DNA of 64,000 bases from Mycteria americana. Lineage: Eukaryota; Chordata; Aves; Ciconiiformes; Ciconiidae. Each line of letters starts with the position of its first letter. Positions within the stretch are counted from its first letter, which is position 1. The stretch is from NCBI RefSeq assembly GCF_035582795.1, contig NC_134373.1, forward strand, positions 30,412,501 through 30,476,500. Reading direction: 5' to 3'. The notes below the pieces were generated by a model. The model worked only from the letters and a program-made list of their open reading frames with translations, did not search any database and was not told where the DNA came from. Shown piece by piece: positions 35,624 to 47,006 of this stretch. A program made the translations under genes and the position numbers.

Positions 35624-38334
35624 TCTGTGACTGTATTGTTGATGCTGCACGAGCAGCATGTGAGCCCCGCTCCTACTATTCAGTAATTCCAGTGACAATC
35701 ACCAGAGCAAATTAAACAGCGATGCTCTGAGCCTCTGAGGTACCTTCTGCTCAGCTGTCTCAAGTTGCTTCATGGAAGCTGAGTGTTTAGCAGCTCACAA
35801 CAACTCTCTTCAAAGGTGGTGGTGGGAAGGAGACCGCAGCTCAGCTGCAAATTGTGTAATGCCCTGAACCACATCTGTGGCTGGAGCTCTTGGCTCCCAG
35901 GAAAGCGGTGTAGCTAGGACGGCCTGTTTCCTCGGGGACTGTACCCATGCAAGACCCAGGGCTCACCATGGCCTTCTGAACTGCAGGTTTTGTTTGTTGT
36001 GGGCTTTCTCATGGTTCTGCCTGCGTCACTCCTTGATTGAGTTATTCTCCTACAATACAGTTTGTGCTTTCTACTTTTTGACTACAGGGTATATGCTGTC
36101 TCATGTTACATCAGCTCTACCTTTTTTCTTTTTCCGTGTTTGCTTTGGGCTTTTCTCTGGACTCATCCAGAACCTGATTAAATAACTTTGTCCTGGGCAG
36201 TTAACTCTTTAGAAAAGCTGGAGAAAATGGGCATTGGCCAGAGGGCGTTTGGAAAGAAGCACAGAGGTGGGCTGTGCGTAACACCCCGAAGAGGGTCAGG
36301 GACCCAACGCAGCCTGAGGGAAAGCACTGTAATACTCTGTAGACTCACTCTCTTGTCACGGTCTTCAAAGGTGGCACACACTTTAGATGGTAGCTGCAAT
36401 GTCCTCTGAAAGCTGAGGAAAAGGCTGGGCAAGCACAGTCCTTCAGGGTGTACCCGGTTATTTTTACCAGAATTTGTTCTTGTGTGGTCAGAAGGGGAAA
36501 ATGTAATTTAGCAGCATAAGGAAATGTTTGCCAGGTTAAATATGTTCATATCAGAACATTGCACATTTTTCAGACAAGTTGTAGGATACATGTTGAGAGG
36601 AGTCTCAGGATGGGGCAAACTGTTGGGCTGCACCGGGATCCTGTGAGTTACCAGCCCTGTTCTGGGGGGACCCTACTGCTGCTTAGGGGTGCTGGGACCA
36701 AATGACAGAAGGACTTTAAACAGTATTCTTTCTGACATTTGGAATGTATTAATAAGTCAGGACTCCTGGGCTGTTCAGTGTTTGTCAGCACCTCGAGATG
36801 ATCTTTGCAGAGAGGAATGTTGTTCTTTGCATTGATTACAATCTGCATGGTCAGTACGGAGGTGTTCACACCGTAAGCACCTGCCTGGGAGAAGCTCAGC
36901 TCCCCTTGGGGCTGCCTGGGCGGCTGGGGGAAAGCACAGCTTCTCCAAAGAGGGATTCGCAGCAACAGCCTGACTTGCGTGCTCTGACATGACCCGTGCG
37001 CAAGTCTCTCTCTCTGCATTGATACATAGGAAACCTAGAGCAATACCCTCCCAGATTAAGATGCTTAGCGTGGTGTCCACATTTTCTATCATTCTCACCA
37101 TGTTACAGTTAGTATTTAGGTTATGTCATATTGGCTCTGCCACCTGGAATTGAGAATTTTGCACTGATACTAGAAGATTAATTGGCCTATTAATAGGTTA
37201 TATTACTACAGAACCAGCTGCATCCCACATTTTTATATCAGTGTAATATAATGGGGTTTTTTCATGTTTTATACTAAACAGTTTTGTGATCGCTGGTTCT
37301 GAGGAAATTGAGGATTAATAAACTACCTATTGGTATATAATCTCATTTCTCCTTGCATGTAAGATTGTTACTACAGTACATTTTATAGGGTTTGTCTACT
37401 CCAAATTTTGAAAGTCTCTAGGGATGGAATTTATTTGGTCTTGGTTTGTTTATTAGTAGAAATGTTGTAATTTTCATTCTGTTTTGGAAAACTCAATTTA
37501 AATCCATGCATCAGAAACAATGGATTGAAATGAGTGAATGGTTGGTGGTAGAAATGCATTTCAGATTTTCAGTGAAAGTTTACGTAGTCCTCGCTAGTCA
37601 CCTTCTCCCAATGCCGTTGTTCTGTAAATATGTGAACAGATCTAAAATCTCTTGGGTTATTAAATAGCTACTGCACTTATGCCAAAGACGTTTACATTGC
37701 AGTGGTGCTCAATGTGATTCTAGTGTATAGAAGTTGCACATTTATCTTGTGTATGGCTAGGTAATCTAACATATTATCTACTGCTGAGGACTATATCCCA
37801 TCCGCGTAGCCCATGAGACATGCGCAGATCATCTCCTGTGTGTAATGCCAGCAGGATTTAGGCTCTGTTTTGGAAATGTTTGGGATCTTTCTGGAAGAAA
37901 GGAATTATATTAATGTTATAGGGCTACTTATCCGTACATATTACCCTAAAAGCCAACACCAAAGAAAAGACAGAGAGAAGTGGTTTAGTTCTGTGGAAAG
38001 GTTTGATGCTGTGCATTTCAATGGAAATAACTTTTGTCTCTGTGGATGTGTAACTTTATAGCATCGGTTCCCTAAGTATATGTAAAATGTACTCTGCCAG
38101 TAAACCACTTATTTTGTAGTCAATATGCATATTTATTTGTAAAACATATGCACACTGTCATCTGTCAAATGTTTTACATGTTACCCAATTTCAAATGAGT
38201 AGAATAAAATAACTGCATTAGGCTGCAGTATATTGGTAAAACATATCTATTTTCTTATCATAAGAGGAAGTTCTGAACCTCGCTAGTGATTGTGGTTCAT
38301 AACACCAAACCCTATTAAACAGGGTATAAAATCT

Positions 38335-38348
38335 TGCCGCGGTGGCAG
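38335..38348 (+). promoter_or_regulatory. Weak CTCF-like motif
   Basis: TGCCGCGGTGGCAG matches the CCGCGNGGNGGCAG form at its last eleven positions, but the first three bases differ. It contains an isolated CpG pair in otherwise CpG-poor DNA. Orientation is plus, as for the two stronger motifs to the left. Confidence 0.35.
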
Positions 38349-39272
38349 TTTGGGTTGTGTTCCCTTCACGAGATGCACCGAGCAACACATTAAGTTCAGC
38401 GGAGAATCTAGAGAAAAGGGGTATCCAAGCATTAATCATTCATTGCAGTGCTTCATAAAAGAAATCTCAGTGAAAACAAAAGCAGGAAACTCAACTATTC
38501 TGAGAAGCACTTTAAAGTAGCACTAGTTTCAGCTACCAGGTATTTGCACTATCAATCAAAATATATTTATTTATCAGTTGAATCATATATTAAAACTCCA
38601 GGCTATGCAGAATAAGAGGCAGAAGAGAAATATTGAATGTATACATACAAAAATACTGAAGCCTACACTTTCTGGAAATAATACATAAATGTCATTTGCT
38701 GACAGAAAAACAGATTGTTGTAAAAAGGAACTCCAGAAATGACCTGACATCAGAATCACAATTTCCTGTGTCACAGGTTAGTGAGAAATTGCTTCTTTAC
38801 AGCCTAACAATTCAAGGAATAATGACCTAACATTGTTCCACTGTGAATTGGGGCCAAGAGATATATTTTTGCAGGTAGCAACAAATAAGAACAAACCTTG
38901 CAAAGAACTAGAATGCATAAATCCTAAGGCACACCGGAGAATTCACCGGTTTTGACATAAGCAATCTATAAACAATATAACCGATTTGAAATATATTAGG
39001 TATGATTGCAAACATTACTTGTCTCTTCAGCAAAACCACGCTGGACCTCTGTGGGCAGTATATAGGAGGGCTATTATTTAGGGATTTGGGGTCCTTCTGA
39101 TTCCAGATGTTGATGTCACTCGTTTATTCAACAAACGTAATGGAAATTCATATTGGCTCGATAGAGTTTTCAGACACCTCATGCTGTTCAGCCAGCAGTT
39201 TCGTACACCCGCGTCCACATTTTTTGTTCATCATGGTAAGATGTTAGTCAAGATGTACAGTAAAGGATGAGT

Positions 39273-39352
39273 ATTTTGGGTGTCTGACTTGAGGTAACTC
39301 ACAGACACCTGATTTTCAAAGAAGGCAGGCTACCTCTGAAAATGTGAGTACT
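39273..39352. mobile_element. Decayed fold-back element
   Basis: The plus strand reads 'tattttgggtgtctgactt', then 'gacacctgattttcaaaga', then 'cctctgaaaatgtgag'. The CTGATTTTCA and TGAAAAT words form the inner arms of a hairpin known to me from short palindromic elements in sauropsid genomes that begin with TTTGGGTGCCCAACTTGAG. Only about one arm plus the loop region is retained. Assignment rests on block order, not a full alignment. Confidence 0.5.
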
Positions 39353-42300
39353 GAAAACTAGAAGCCCCTTCCAAAACTCTTATAATTGATACAACTTTGG
39401 CTGTCGTTCTGCAACCCTTGGAGATGTTATCTTGAGAAAGGGCCCCTCAGTACACAAGAACTCTGAGATGTGGATGATATGGTCATATTCGTGTTTCTAA
39501 TCGTTTTATTCCTTTACAGCCTCCTAAAACTAGGACTACTGCAATAGTCCATGCTTTTGCTGAAATGTCATCTAGAAGATTCGCAATTCCTCCGAAAGAC
39601 TTAGAAAAAGTGACTTACAAAAGCAAATAAGGTGAGATGTTGTCAAACACTTTATATACACTGAAAGTCAGGGCAGCAGAAAGAAGTCTGAGATCTGACA
39701 AGGATTTCTTCTTGAAAGAGCACTATCTAGTAGCCTGAATTTGGGTCTAGGAATTGGGATTTCCTTTCCAGCTTTATCAGGGACTCTTTATCCGGCCTGG
39801 GATGAGATAAGCGCTAGATATCCTAATTAATATTTATATTTCTGGAACCGTAAAGGTTTTTTGGTGGGGGGGAAGCAAAAACTTTTACTAGAATCACTAG
39901 CCACTGTAGGTAATGCTTTAGTAGGCTAACATCAGGGCAAATCAGTGCAAATTACTAATCAGTATATATACACTGATATGCAGTGTGTACATGCCATATA
40001 GTATAATGTGTAAAGCACCAGATTATACATGTTGGTAGTGATAGGGATTCTGTTTTTCTGCAAAACGCAACAAATTTTCTCTTCCTAGAGCTAATGAAAA
40101 GTCTTCTCCATAGTTTTCCCTGATGAAATATAAATATAGCTTCCAACAAATGTCATTAACTCCATACCAATGCCCAAGTTTTTCTTTCTGTACATTGCCA
40201 ACTCCAGTTGTTTGCAGTTATTCACACAATGCCATGTACAGGTACCACGGTTACTATTTTGTGCATCCCACCGCCTGCTCTCCTCTCCTCCCTCTAAGGA
40301 GACAACACACTTCGAGTAACCCAGTCAACCATAGGCAAGAAAATTGTTATCTGGCTCCTCATGAAACCAAGCATTTTGCCGGGGACGGATGAAGTCCAGA
40401 AGGGGCCTGGCCAGGTTGGTGTGCTGCCCTTTTCCTTTCTCAAACCCCCAGGCAGGCAGAGCCCTGTAGCCCATCCCCTAGCTGGCAGAGGGGGCTGCAG
40501 GTAGAGAGACAGAGAGAAGAGGAATAAAGAATGAGAAACTGCACAGGACCATGAGAAAAGACTGACCCTCAGAAGATGTGCATTTTATTTTCACATCCAT
40601 GCCAAGAGCAATGCTTCTGCAGTGCCGCTTATTTTCCTTTCCCCACGTAAGCACCATGTACCATTTCTTTTCTACAGCTGGAAATACTGTGAGATGCATA
40701 GGCCCAGACCCGAGCTTTTCATGTTAAACTTTCTGCAGGTCAGGCGCTGGAGCTTGGAGCTCTTACTCTTAGAGCAAAATGTGCTTTCTGTTTCAGATCT
40801 GAATGGGAGAAGGGACCTCTCACCATTCGAGAATGGGCCGGGTCTGGCAAGAGCAGCCGCAACTGTGACACTTCTTGAAAACTGTGCAGACATGATGGGC
40901 TCTGTGCATTTTGAAGAAGCTTCTGTCCTTCGGCTAAGACAGGTAGTGGATGGCATGTATATTCCTAGTTCGTGGTGAATGCACATTCAAATGGGTTGCT
41001 TATCGTTTTACAAGCAGTAATTTCAGTGTTCATAGTCACATGAATAAGGTCCTGTTTCAGCAGGACATTTCAGTTTGTGTTTAAAGTTGAATAAGATCTT
41101 GTATGCTCTCTGAAATGAAAGGCAGGCTTCCAGGCCAGTTTTGCAGTAAATAAAAGTACCACCTTCTTTGCTGATATAGCTTGGAAGTATCCTTTCATAA
41201 TTACGGAAAAGCCTTAGAAAAGTTTATGGCATGAGCTCAATATTCACAATCCAATATAGATTAAACCTGGCAAGAATGGATCCTTCCAGTGGGAAAAAAA
41301 GAAAGGAAGGAAGAAAAGAAAAGGAAAGAAAAGAAAATAAAATAAAAGAAGAAGCTATCAGGAAATTAGCATTGAAGTTACACTTTGGATATACTTTGGA
41401 GAGAGGAAAAATAAAATAAGGCTTAATCAAAATGTAGAATGCAGGAAGATGGCACCTGCCTCAAGGAACTTACCACTGAAGCTTTAAACAAGAGACAACA
41501 CATACATGGAAGCAGATAGGAATCAGAGCTGCATATCATCCCAATGAGTATTGTCTCATTGTCTACACACAGTTATGATTTCCCCCAGGTTACAGGGCTA
41601 CTTTAAAAAACATAAGTCAACGTATTGTGCCAAAAAATCTTCCCCATTCTCCTAGAAAATTCTGAGCCAGCATTGCACACGATATTGTTAATTTATTAAA
41701 TATCATTGTGATTAATTATGTTCTATGGATTCGAGGTGCATTCAGACTCGGTGCAGCTTCACTGACCCCAGAGCTGGTACAGCTGTTTAAATCAGGGCAG
41801 AACTGATCATGTACTACTACTTCCCACTTGGACTTAAACCAGACATTATAAAGCTATGAGTTGCATGAAACATGATTTTTAGGCCTCTGTCTCCTACTGA
41901 TCATCCTACATGTAATTATTGTCTTCATTCTAAAAGAGAAGCATATTTAAAAGTGATTTTTTTCTGGTAGCTTCCACCCATGTGTATCCTTTGGAATACT
42001 CAAATGGGCCTTTTAGTTTATCATGAGGATCTATGAAGATTTATAGAAATAAATTCTATAGAAATGAACAGAACAGAATGGAGCGTCGCCCATTGGTTTT
42101 TCAACGATTTTCTTTAAATATCTTCTCTAATAAAAAATTACAGTCCTCTTTCAGAACTATATAAAACATTTTAAAAGCCACATTTGTGCCTTTTGAGGCT
42201 TGTCTAACTTCCTCTGTGGTTAATCAGATTCTTTCCATTGACCTAACGGAAGTGGGACAGATCCCAGATTAGCAATCCTGGCTCTGGTGGTATGTCAATC

Positions 42301-44029
42301 TTTTATCATTGTGAGAGCTTTTTAAAAAATTGTGATTAAAAACCCCTCTTCTCTTAGTCCAGAACATTTTTGAATGTCTGCTCTATATCCACACACTCAT
42401 GCTACAGCAACGTATAGTAAGTGTACATTGTCATATGTCTTTATATCCCTACGCGGTTTCATCCCCATCAAGTTGTACAAGAGCAGGAGGGAAGACCAGA
42501 GGGAAGAGCTGCACTTTGACCCCTTGTTCATATTTTGGTTCTTTTATGTATACCAAATGTCAGTCATTCTGTCATCTATTTAATCTCGGACACCTATGGA
42601 AGATTAAGAGAGGGCAGTTCAATGAGCAGAGCAGGAGAGGGAAGGATGGATGAGCTACAGCAGTCAGATAATGTAAAAGCCAACTCAAAGTTCTCAAAAA
42701 AACTCCAGCCGTCATCCTTCTGACAAAAAGGTGGAGTTTCCGTTCAGGCTTAAAAATTGCCATCTTCTAAAGGATTGGCATGTATGAATTCTAGAAAGGA
42801 AAACTGTCCTTCTTAATCACGTAACTGCTCTGAATTAATCCTTTAATTCCTTCTTCTTCTGATTTTAAAAATGTTGTTGGCCAACAGTCTGGATGTACAC
42901 ATGTTTGTAACTATGCAGCAAGAATTTAGAACATACCTAATGTTAATTTTTTGCCAGCTTCTCTTTTTGGTCCATCCAAAATCCTCTTATTCTAACCCAC
43001 CTCCCAGGCTGGCAGGTCATCTTTCCCCAGTAAAGTAACCTGGGAATACAAGTGGGCTTTGTTTTCTGGAGATCAAAGACTTGGTTTGTTCCTACTTTTG
43101 GTAACCAAAACCTCTCTCTCCACTCTGGAGTGCTCTTCAGTAGTAGGTGCAAGGATTTCCTCTCGGCACAAAATTCTCCACCTGCATAGGGTAAGGTTCC
43201 ACTGCTGTGCCAGCACAGACGACTGCATGCGTACCATGGGGAGAGGAGGGAATTTCTTTGGATGAGATAGTGGGTGCATGCTAGTGCTAGTCTTTGACCA
43301 AAAAAAAGTTGCAATGTTGGTGGTTGGCAAAATAACCTGTTGCCTCGCAGCCCTCCCCAAGCTATCTGAATGCAATAAATGGGATTTGGGGGTGCATGGG
43401 GAGCCAGTTGTCACCCTCAAACGTCAGACTGCTAATGCCACCCAAAAAAAAGAGGTGTGCAAACTTTCAGACAGAAGGCACCCAAATTAGTAGCAGGCTT
43501 TTAGGATTAAAACGGTGGTATCGAGCCTGGAGTCCAGCCAGGTTGCTTTGCACAGGATAGAAGAGGAAGGTTTCTGAGTGGCATAAAGCTCACTTTCCAC
43601 TTGCCCGGACCTGGGCTGCGTGTCGGGCAAATCCACTGGCAAATGTTAACACTGCCCAAGGGACTGAAAGTGAAGCTGGGGGCTGATGTGGCATGTGGTT
43701 GCCATGGTGCTGGCCATAATCCTGCCGGAGTCAGATACCCTGATGATACGGCGAGTTTCAGCTTGCTCTAGGGTACAGCGCGGTGACCCTCCCCAGCAGC
43801 ATCTGGTTATGTTTTAAACTTTTGATAAATTCCATAGCCAAAGAAATCAAAACAAATCAAGTAACAAGCCCAGCCTGGCCGAAGTCCAAGTTAAAACTGC
43901 CACATTCCTCATTAATGCACCAGATCAGTGCAAAAGCGAAGACATTTGGGGTGGGAGCGGGGCACGTTTGGAGATTCTTTATCCTCTCTTCGTAGCCTCG
44001 GTCCCAAAACACGAGGATTAAAATAGATT
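39353..44029. other. Gene-free stretch leading to the CpG island
   Basis: No exon is recognised. A purine-rich tract lies at 41287-41362. GC content rises from about 43.6 kb towards the island. Frames (for example 118 codons at 40622-40978 on plus and a 104-codon shadow on minus) have no recognisable content. Confidence 0.5.
41287..41362. repeat. A/G-rich tract
   Basis: About 75 nt of almost pure purine (GAAA/GGAA units). On translation it yields Lys/Glu-rich nonsense peptides, which explains the frame at 41231-41419. Confidence 0.9.
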
Positions 44030-44230
44030 ATCGTGCTCCGGTGAGGTTGGTTACCGCGTTTAGGGAACAATCTTTAATGAATGCTTCTCCCATTGAAGAT
44101 GGGTCCCCCGTACCGGCTGGGGTACGGCCACAGCCCGGGCCGGGCTGGCCGCGGCTGCGGAGATGCTCCGCGGGGCTTTGCTGCCTCCAGCCCCGGCGGG
44201 GCGGGGGCTTGAAAAGTAGCGCAAACTCCC

Positions 44231-44264
44231 CGGGGAAAAAAAAAAGAAAAGAAAAGAAAAAAAA
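44231..44264. repeat. A-rich tract (AAAAG units) in the CpG island
   Basis: A 33-nt A/G-only tract inside GC-rich DNA. Polypurine tracts like this can adopt unusual structure or exclude nucleosomes; here only the composition is seen. Confidence 0.9.
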
Positions 44265-44785
44265 AAACCAACAAAACCAAAACACCAAAGTTAGAGGAAA
44301 ACCACCCCCCGGCTCCATCCCCGCCTCTGCGCGAGTGAATCTGCACAGGCCAAACTTTTGTTGTTTGGGGGAGGAGGGGGGCTACTTTCCCCGAAGAAGG
44401 GGGATTTTTGTGGTTTTGCTGCAGCTGCCCTCCAGCTGAGCGGGGAGGGGGCGAGGGGGGGCCGCCGGTGCCCCGCTCCGGAGCGGCACCGCGGGGCCGG
44501 GGCGGGGGAGCGGATCCCACCCCGGCTGCGAGAAAGCCCCGCACCCAAAATGGTGCGGTTCGCCGAGGGGAGGGGGTGATCCGGGATGAAAGGGGATGGG
44601 GGAGGAGAGGGAGGATCCGGAGCGCCCGCTGCTCCCGCGCCGAAAGGATGGGAAGGGTTTGATTTTTTTTTTTTTTTTAAAGCGGGGGGGAGGAAAGAGA
44701 AAACAGACCCTACAGCCAGTTTTCCTCTTGCGTCGGGGCTTGAAAGCGCTCCAGCGTCTTCCCTGCAGGCTGCTCAACTTCAGCC

Positions 44786-44826
44786 TGTGTGTATGTATGT
44801 GTGTGTGTGTGTATATATATATATAA
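44786..44826 (+). promoter_or_regulatory. GT/TA microsatellite ending in a TATA-like box
   Basis: A (GT)n run passes into (TA)n and ends in TATATAAAA (44818-44826), followed about 30 bp later by CpG-dense sequence from about 44848. The position relative to that sequence suits a TATA box for plus-strand transcription. However, the TATA word is simply the end of a dinucleotide repeat, and CpG-island promoters usually lack TATA. Alternating GT/TA can also form Z-DNA. Promoter use is uncertain. Confidence 0.35.
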
Positions 44827-44943
44827 AAGTATGTATATGCGTGTGCGCGCCGTGTCCCGCCGCCGGCCCGGGCTGATGGGCAGCAGGAGCCGCCCGGCAG
44901 CCGCGGGGCCCCGCACCTCTCCGAAGTGCCCCGGCCCTCCCCG

Positions 44944-45004
44944 GCCCTCCATCTATCCATCCCTCCATCCCTCCCTCCCTCCCTCCCTCCCTTCCTCCCT
45001 CCCC
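44944..45004. repeat. (CCCT)n tract; G-quadruplex-forming on minus strand
   Basis: About ten CCTC/CCAT-type units in a row. The minus strand reads as repeated GGGA, giving many consecutive G3 runs with 1-nt loops, the strongest class of intramolecular G-quadruplex, with i-motif potential on the plus strand. Comparable tracts lie in known CpG-island promoters (the MYC nuclease-hypersensitive element is the classic example). It explains the Pro/Ser-repeat peptides in the plus frames here. Confidence 0.85.
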
Positions 45005-45332
45005 GCCCGCCTCCGCGGAGCTGCTCCGCGGCAGCAGCCGGGCAGAGCGCCGCGCCGCCGCCGGGATTCGCGGCAGCTTTTGGCGAGGAGCGGAGCGGGG
45101 GGGGAGCGGCACAAAAGGGAAGGACGGAGGGAAAGTCCCTCCCACGCCCCCCTCCCCCAAGTTTATGATGGGGGTCCGGAGGAGCAGCTCTGCTCCGCAG
45201 CAACCGCTCGCCTGCTGAAAACTTGCTGCTCCGCTTTTTGGGTAAAGTTGATGCTTATTGTGTCTTTCCATTGTGCTTTTTATTTTTATTTTTTTTTCTC
45301 TTCTCCCGCTTTTGTCCGAGGTGCTCTGCGCC

Positions 45333-46198
45333 GGGGTGAGGTGGGGGGGGGGTAGGAATTTTGCGAGGGGCTCTCCTCGCAGCGGGTGCCCGGGGGGGTC
45401 CCGTCCCGCGTCCCCCCCCCCCGCAGGTGAGCGGGGCGGATGCGGCCGCGCGTGTGTGTGTCTGGTGTGTGGTGTCCGGTGTGTGCCCCCCGGCCCAGAC
45501 CCCGCCGGGACCGGGCTTTGGGCCGTGCCTCCACGGCCATTGTTTTTCCCGGGGGCTGCGGTGACAGTCGCAGCCCCGGGCCGCTGCCGGGACCGCCTTG
45601 CCCCGGGTCCCGGAGGACAGCCGGGCTCCCCGAAGCCAGCAGTGAGTTTGCCTTTTTTTAAAAAAAATTAAGTTGCCACCCCCCTCCGTCCTGTCAGCCC
45701 CCCCTCCGGGAGGGGCAATCTTTCGACAAGTATATTTGCTGAGGAATTTAAAAAATTCCCTGCTGCAACTTGATCCCTGTGTGATGAGGAGCGGCTTGGA
45801 GAGACCCGGACTCCAATCCTATTAAGGACTTAGAGAGTTGAGAGTTTTTCCCCCGGACTCGGTGGCTTTAAAACAATCGGGGAGGCGGGGAGGGAGATGG
45901 GCTCATCTAGATGCCTTTTCTGCCTCAAGTGATTGCCATCATTTCCTGGGAAACCTGACTTTGCCAGCGCAGGGGCTTAGGTGGTCCTGCCGCCGGCCCC
46001 GCTGCCGGCTTTTCCGACGGTTACGGGGTTTTTTATATATATCTGTATTTATTTTAATTTTGCTAACCTGGAGCCTGGGCTTCAAAGCTTCCCGGGACGG
46101 GGCTGCGCCTCTGCCGCGGGTGCGGTGGCGGTGCGCGGTGTGCGCAAGGGCGGGCCCCCGCCGCGGGGCCGGGCCGGGCCGGGCGCTCCCGGGTGAGC
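45333..46198 (+). other. Cluster of plus-strand splice-donor sequences
   Basis: Donor-like sequences are GGG|GTGAGG (GT at 45336), CAG|GTGAGC (GT at 45427), GCA|GTGAGT (GT at 45642) and CGG|GTGAGC (GT at 46193); a weaker TGG|GTAAAG lies at 45241. The CAG|GTGAGC and GCA|GTGAGT sites fit the vertebrate consensus MAG|GTRAGT well. On the minus strand of the same interval I saw no donor as good. This asymmetry supports a plus-strand transcript with alternative 5' non-coding exons, but no cDNA evidence is available. Confidence 0.4.
46165..46183 (+). other. Canonical G-quadruplex motif
   Basis: GGGG, then three GGG runs separated by CC (runs at 46165-46168, 46171-46173, 46176-46178 and 46181-46183). 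It lies just before a donor-like GTGAGC at 46193, where a quadruplex in RNA could affect splicing or translation. The motif is seen; the effect is inferred. Confidence 0.75.
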
Positions 46199-46706
46199 CG
46201 GGGTCGGTGCCGGGGCCCGGCTCGGCCTCCCGGTCCGTGCGTGGGGGTCACCGCGGGCTGAGCCGGCGGAACTCCCGCCTTCCTATGGATGCCCTCGTAT
46301 TTCATACAGCTCCCGGTCCTGGAAACCTGCGCGCCCACCTCTGTGCGTCCGGGAGTCAGCCTTTTACTGGCGTGCGGTGTTTGTATTTTTACAGCCACAG
46401 ATAAAGGGACTAGTTGTAAAACTTTGTCCACCCCCTGCCAATCCCCTTCACTTTTTCTTAATTTTATTTTATTTCATTTTTTTGCCACTGAGGCTCTTGG
46501 GATGTACAAGAATTTGAAAGTAAACGTTTGACTAGCATGCTGCATAAAACAGCATTTGAACAAATATTGTATTGGCATGCACTGCAGAGTTGGTGCCAAA
46601 AAAGTAAAGTAAATAAGCCATGAAATTCAAAATATACAGAAGTGGAATAGACTGATTTGTTATAAGACTTGCTGATTTGATCTGTTTGTTCTAGCTACCT
46701 TGCTTT

Positions 46707-46720
46707 AAAAAAAAAAAAAA
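46707..46720. repeat. Poly-A run (14 nt)
   Basis: Simple homopolymer followed by a T/G-rich stretch. Confidence 0.9.
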
Positions 46721-46971
46721 GGTTTGGGTTTTTTTGGTTCTAAACCTTAACTTCACTAGACTTCACTAGAAAAGAAACTACATTCACCTGGAAAAGAGAA
46801 TCCTGCTAAATAATGGTTTGTGCTCCTGGGATGTTTGAAATGCATGGTAATTGCTGCATACAGCAACTGCAGTTGGTGAATTGGTTTGGTTTAACTTTTC
46901 TGATGGGCGGATATGGTAATTTGTATTTTGGCTGGAACTTCAGGAAATGTTGACACCTGTCAAACTTTGAA

Positions 46972-47006
46972 TTGCAATAAAAATGTCATATTGAATGTTA
47001 TTGCAA
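46972..47006. promoter_or_regulatory. Inverted pair of TTGCAATAA words
   Basis: TTGCAATAA (46972-46980) and TTATTGCAA (46998-47006) form a perfect 9-bp inverted repeat with a 17-nt spacer. The left one sits in ATTGCAAT, the known C/EBP core palindrome. A CACCTG E-box lies just upstream at 46954-46959. The surrounding 46800-47060 region reads like a compact enhancer about 0.5 kb past the CpG island. Conservation is unknown. Confidence 0.35.

Larger units (their letters stand above)
34651..39272. other. Gene-free stretch with a possible enhancer at 35.6 kb
   Basis: No exon or clear transposon is recognised. A nested inverted repeat with TCF/LEF-type words lies at 35587-35623 and a weaker CTCF-type match at 38335-38348, both listed separately. 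Frames of up to 123 codons overlap on opposite strands. Confidence 0.5.
44030..46320. promoter_or_regulatory. CpG island, putative promoter and 5' non-coding exon
   Basis: About 2.3 kb of very GC-rich, CpG-dense DNA in an otherwise AT-rich window. CpG density is sustained and undepleted, which is the mark of an unmethylated germline promoter in vertebrates. It contains GC-box-like GGGGCGGGG words (for example 44497-44506), a TATA-like sequence at 44818-44826, a (CCCT)n tract, canonical G-quadruplex motifs and four good plus-strand splice-donor sequences. Long frames across it on both strands (up to 273 codons on minus) are low-complexity Gly/Arg/Pro/Ser and mutually overlapping, so they are not taken as coding. 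The most likely role is promoter plus untranslated first exon(s) of a plus-strand gene with long introns. The gene cannot be named from this sequence. Confidence 0.8.

Noticed and set aside
40483..40500. CTCF-like word around GCAGAGGGGGCTGC
   Set aside because: Only the right half fits the CTCF core; the first half disagrees at several positions.
44382..45203. 273-codon open frame on the minus strand in the CpG island
   Set aside because: Composition is Gly/Arg/Pro/Ser with a Lys run and His-Thr repeats from the microsatellites. It overlaps other long frames on both strands and has no domain. Long stop-free runs are expected in very GC-rich DNA.
44789..45355. 188-codon open frame on the plus strand in the CpG island
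   Set aside because: It is built from the GT/TA and (CCCT)n repeats and has no recognisable protein feature.
45838..46404. 188-codon open frame on the plus strand
   Set aside because: It lies in GC-rich DNA, with Arg/Pro/Gly bias, no domain, and an internal donor-like GTGAGC at 46193. Its 5' part resembles untranslated leader more than coding sequence.
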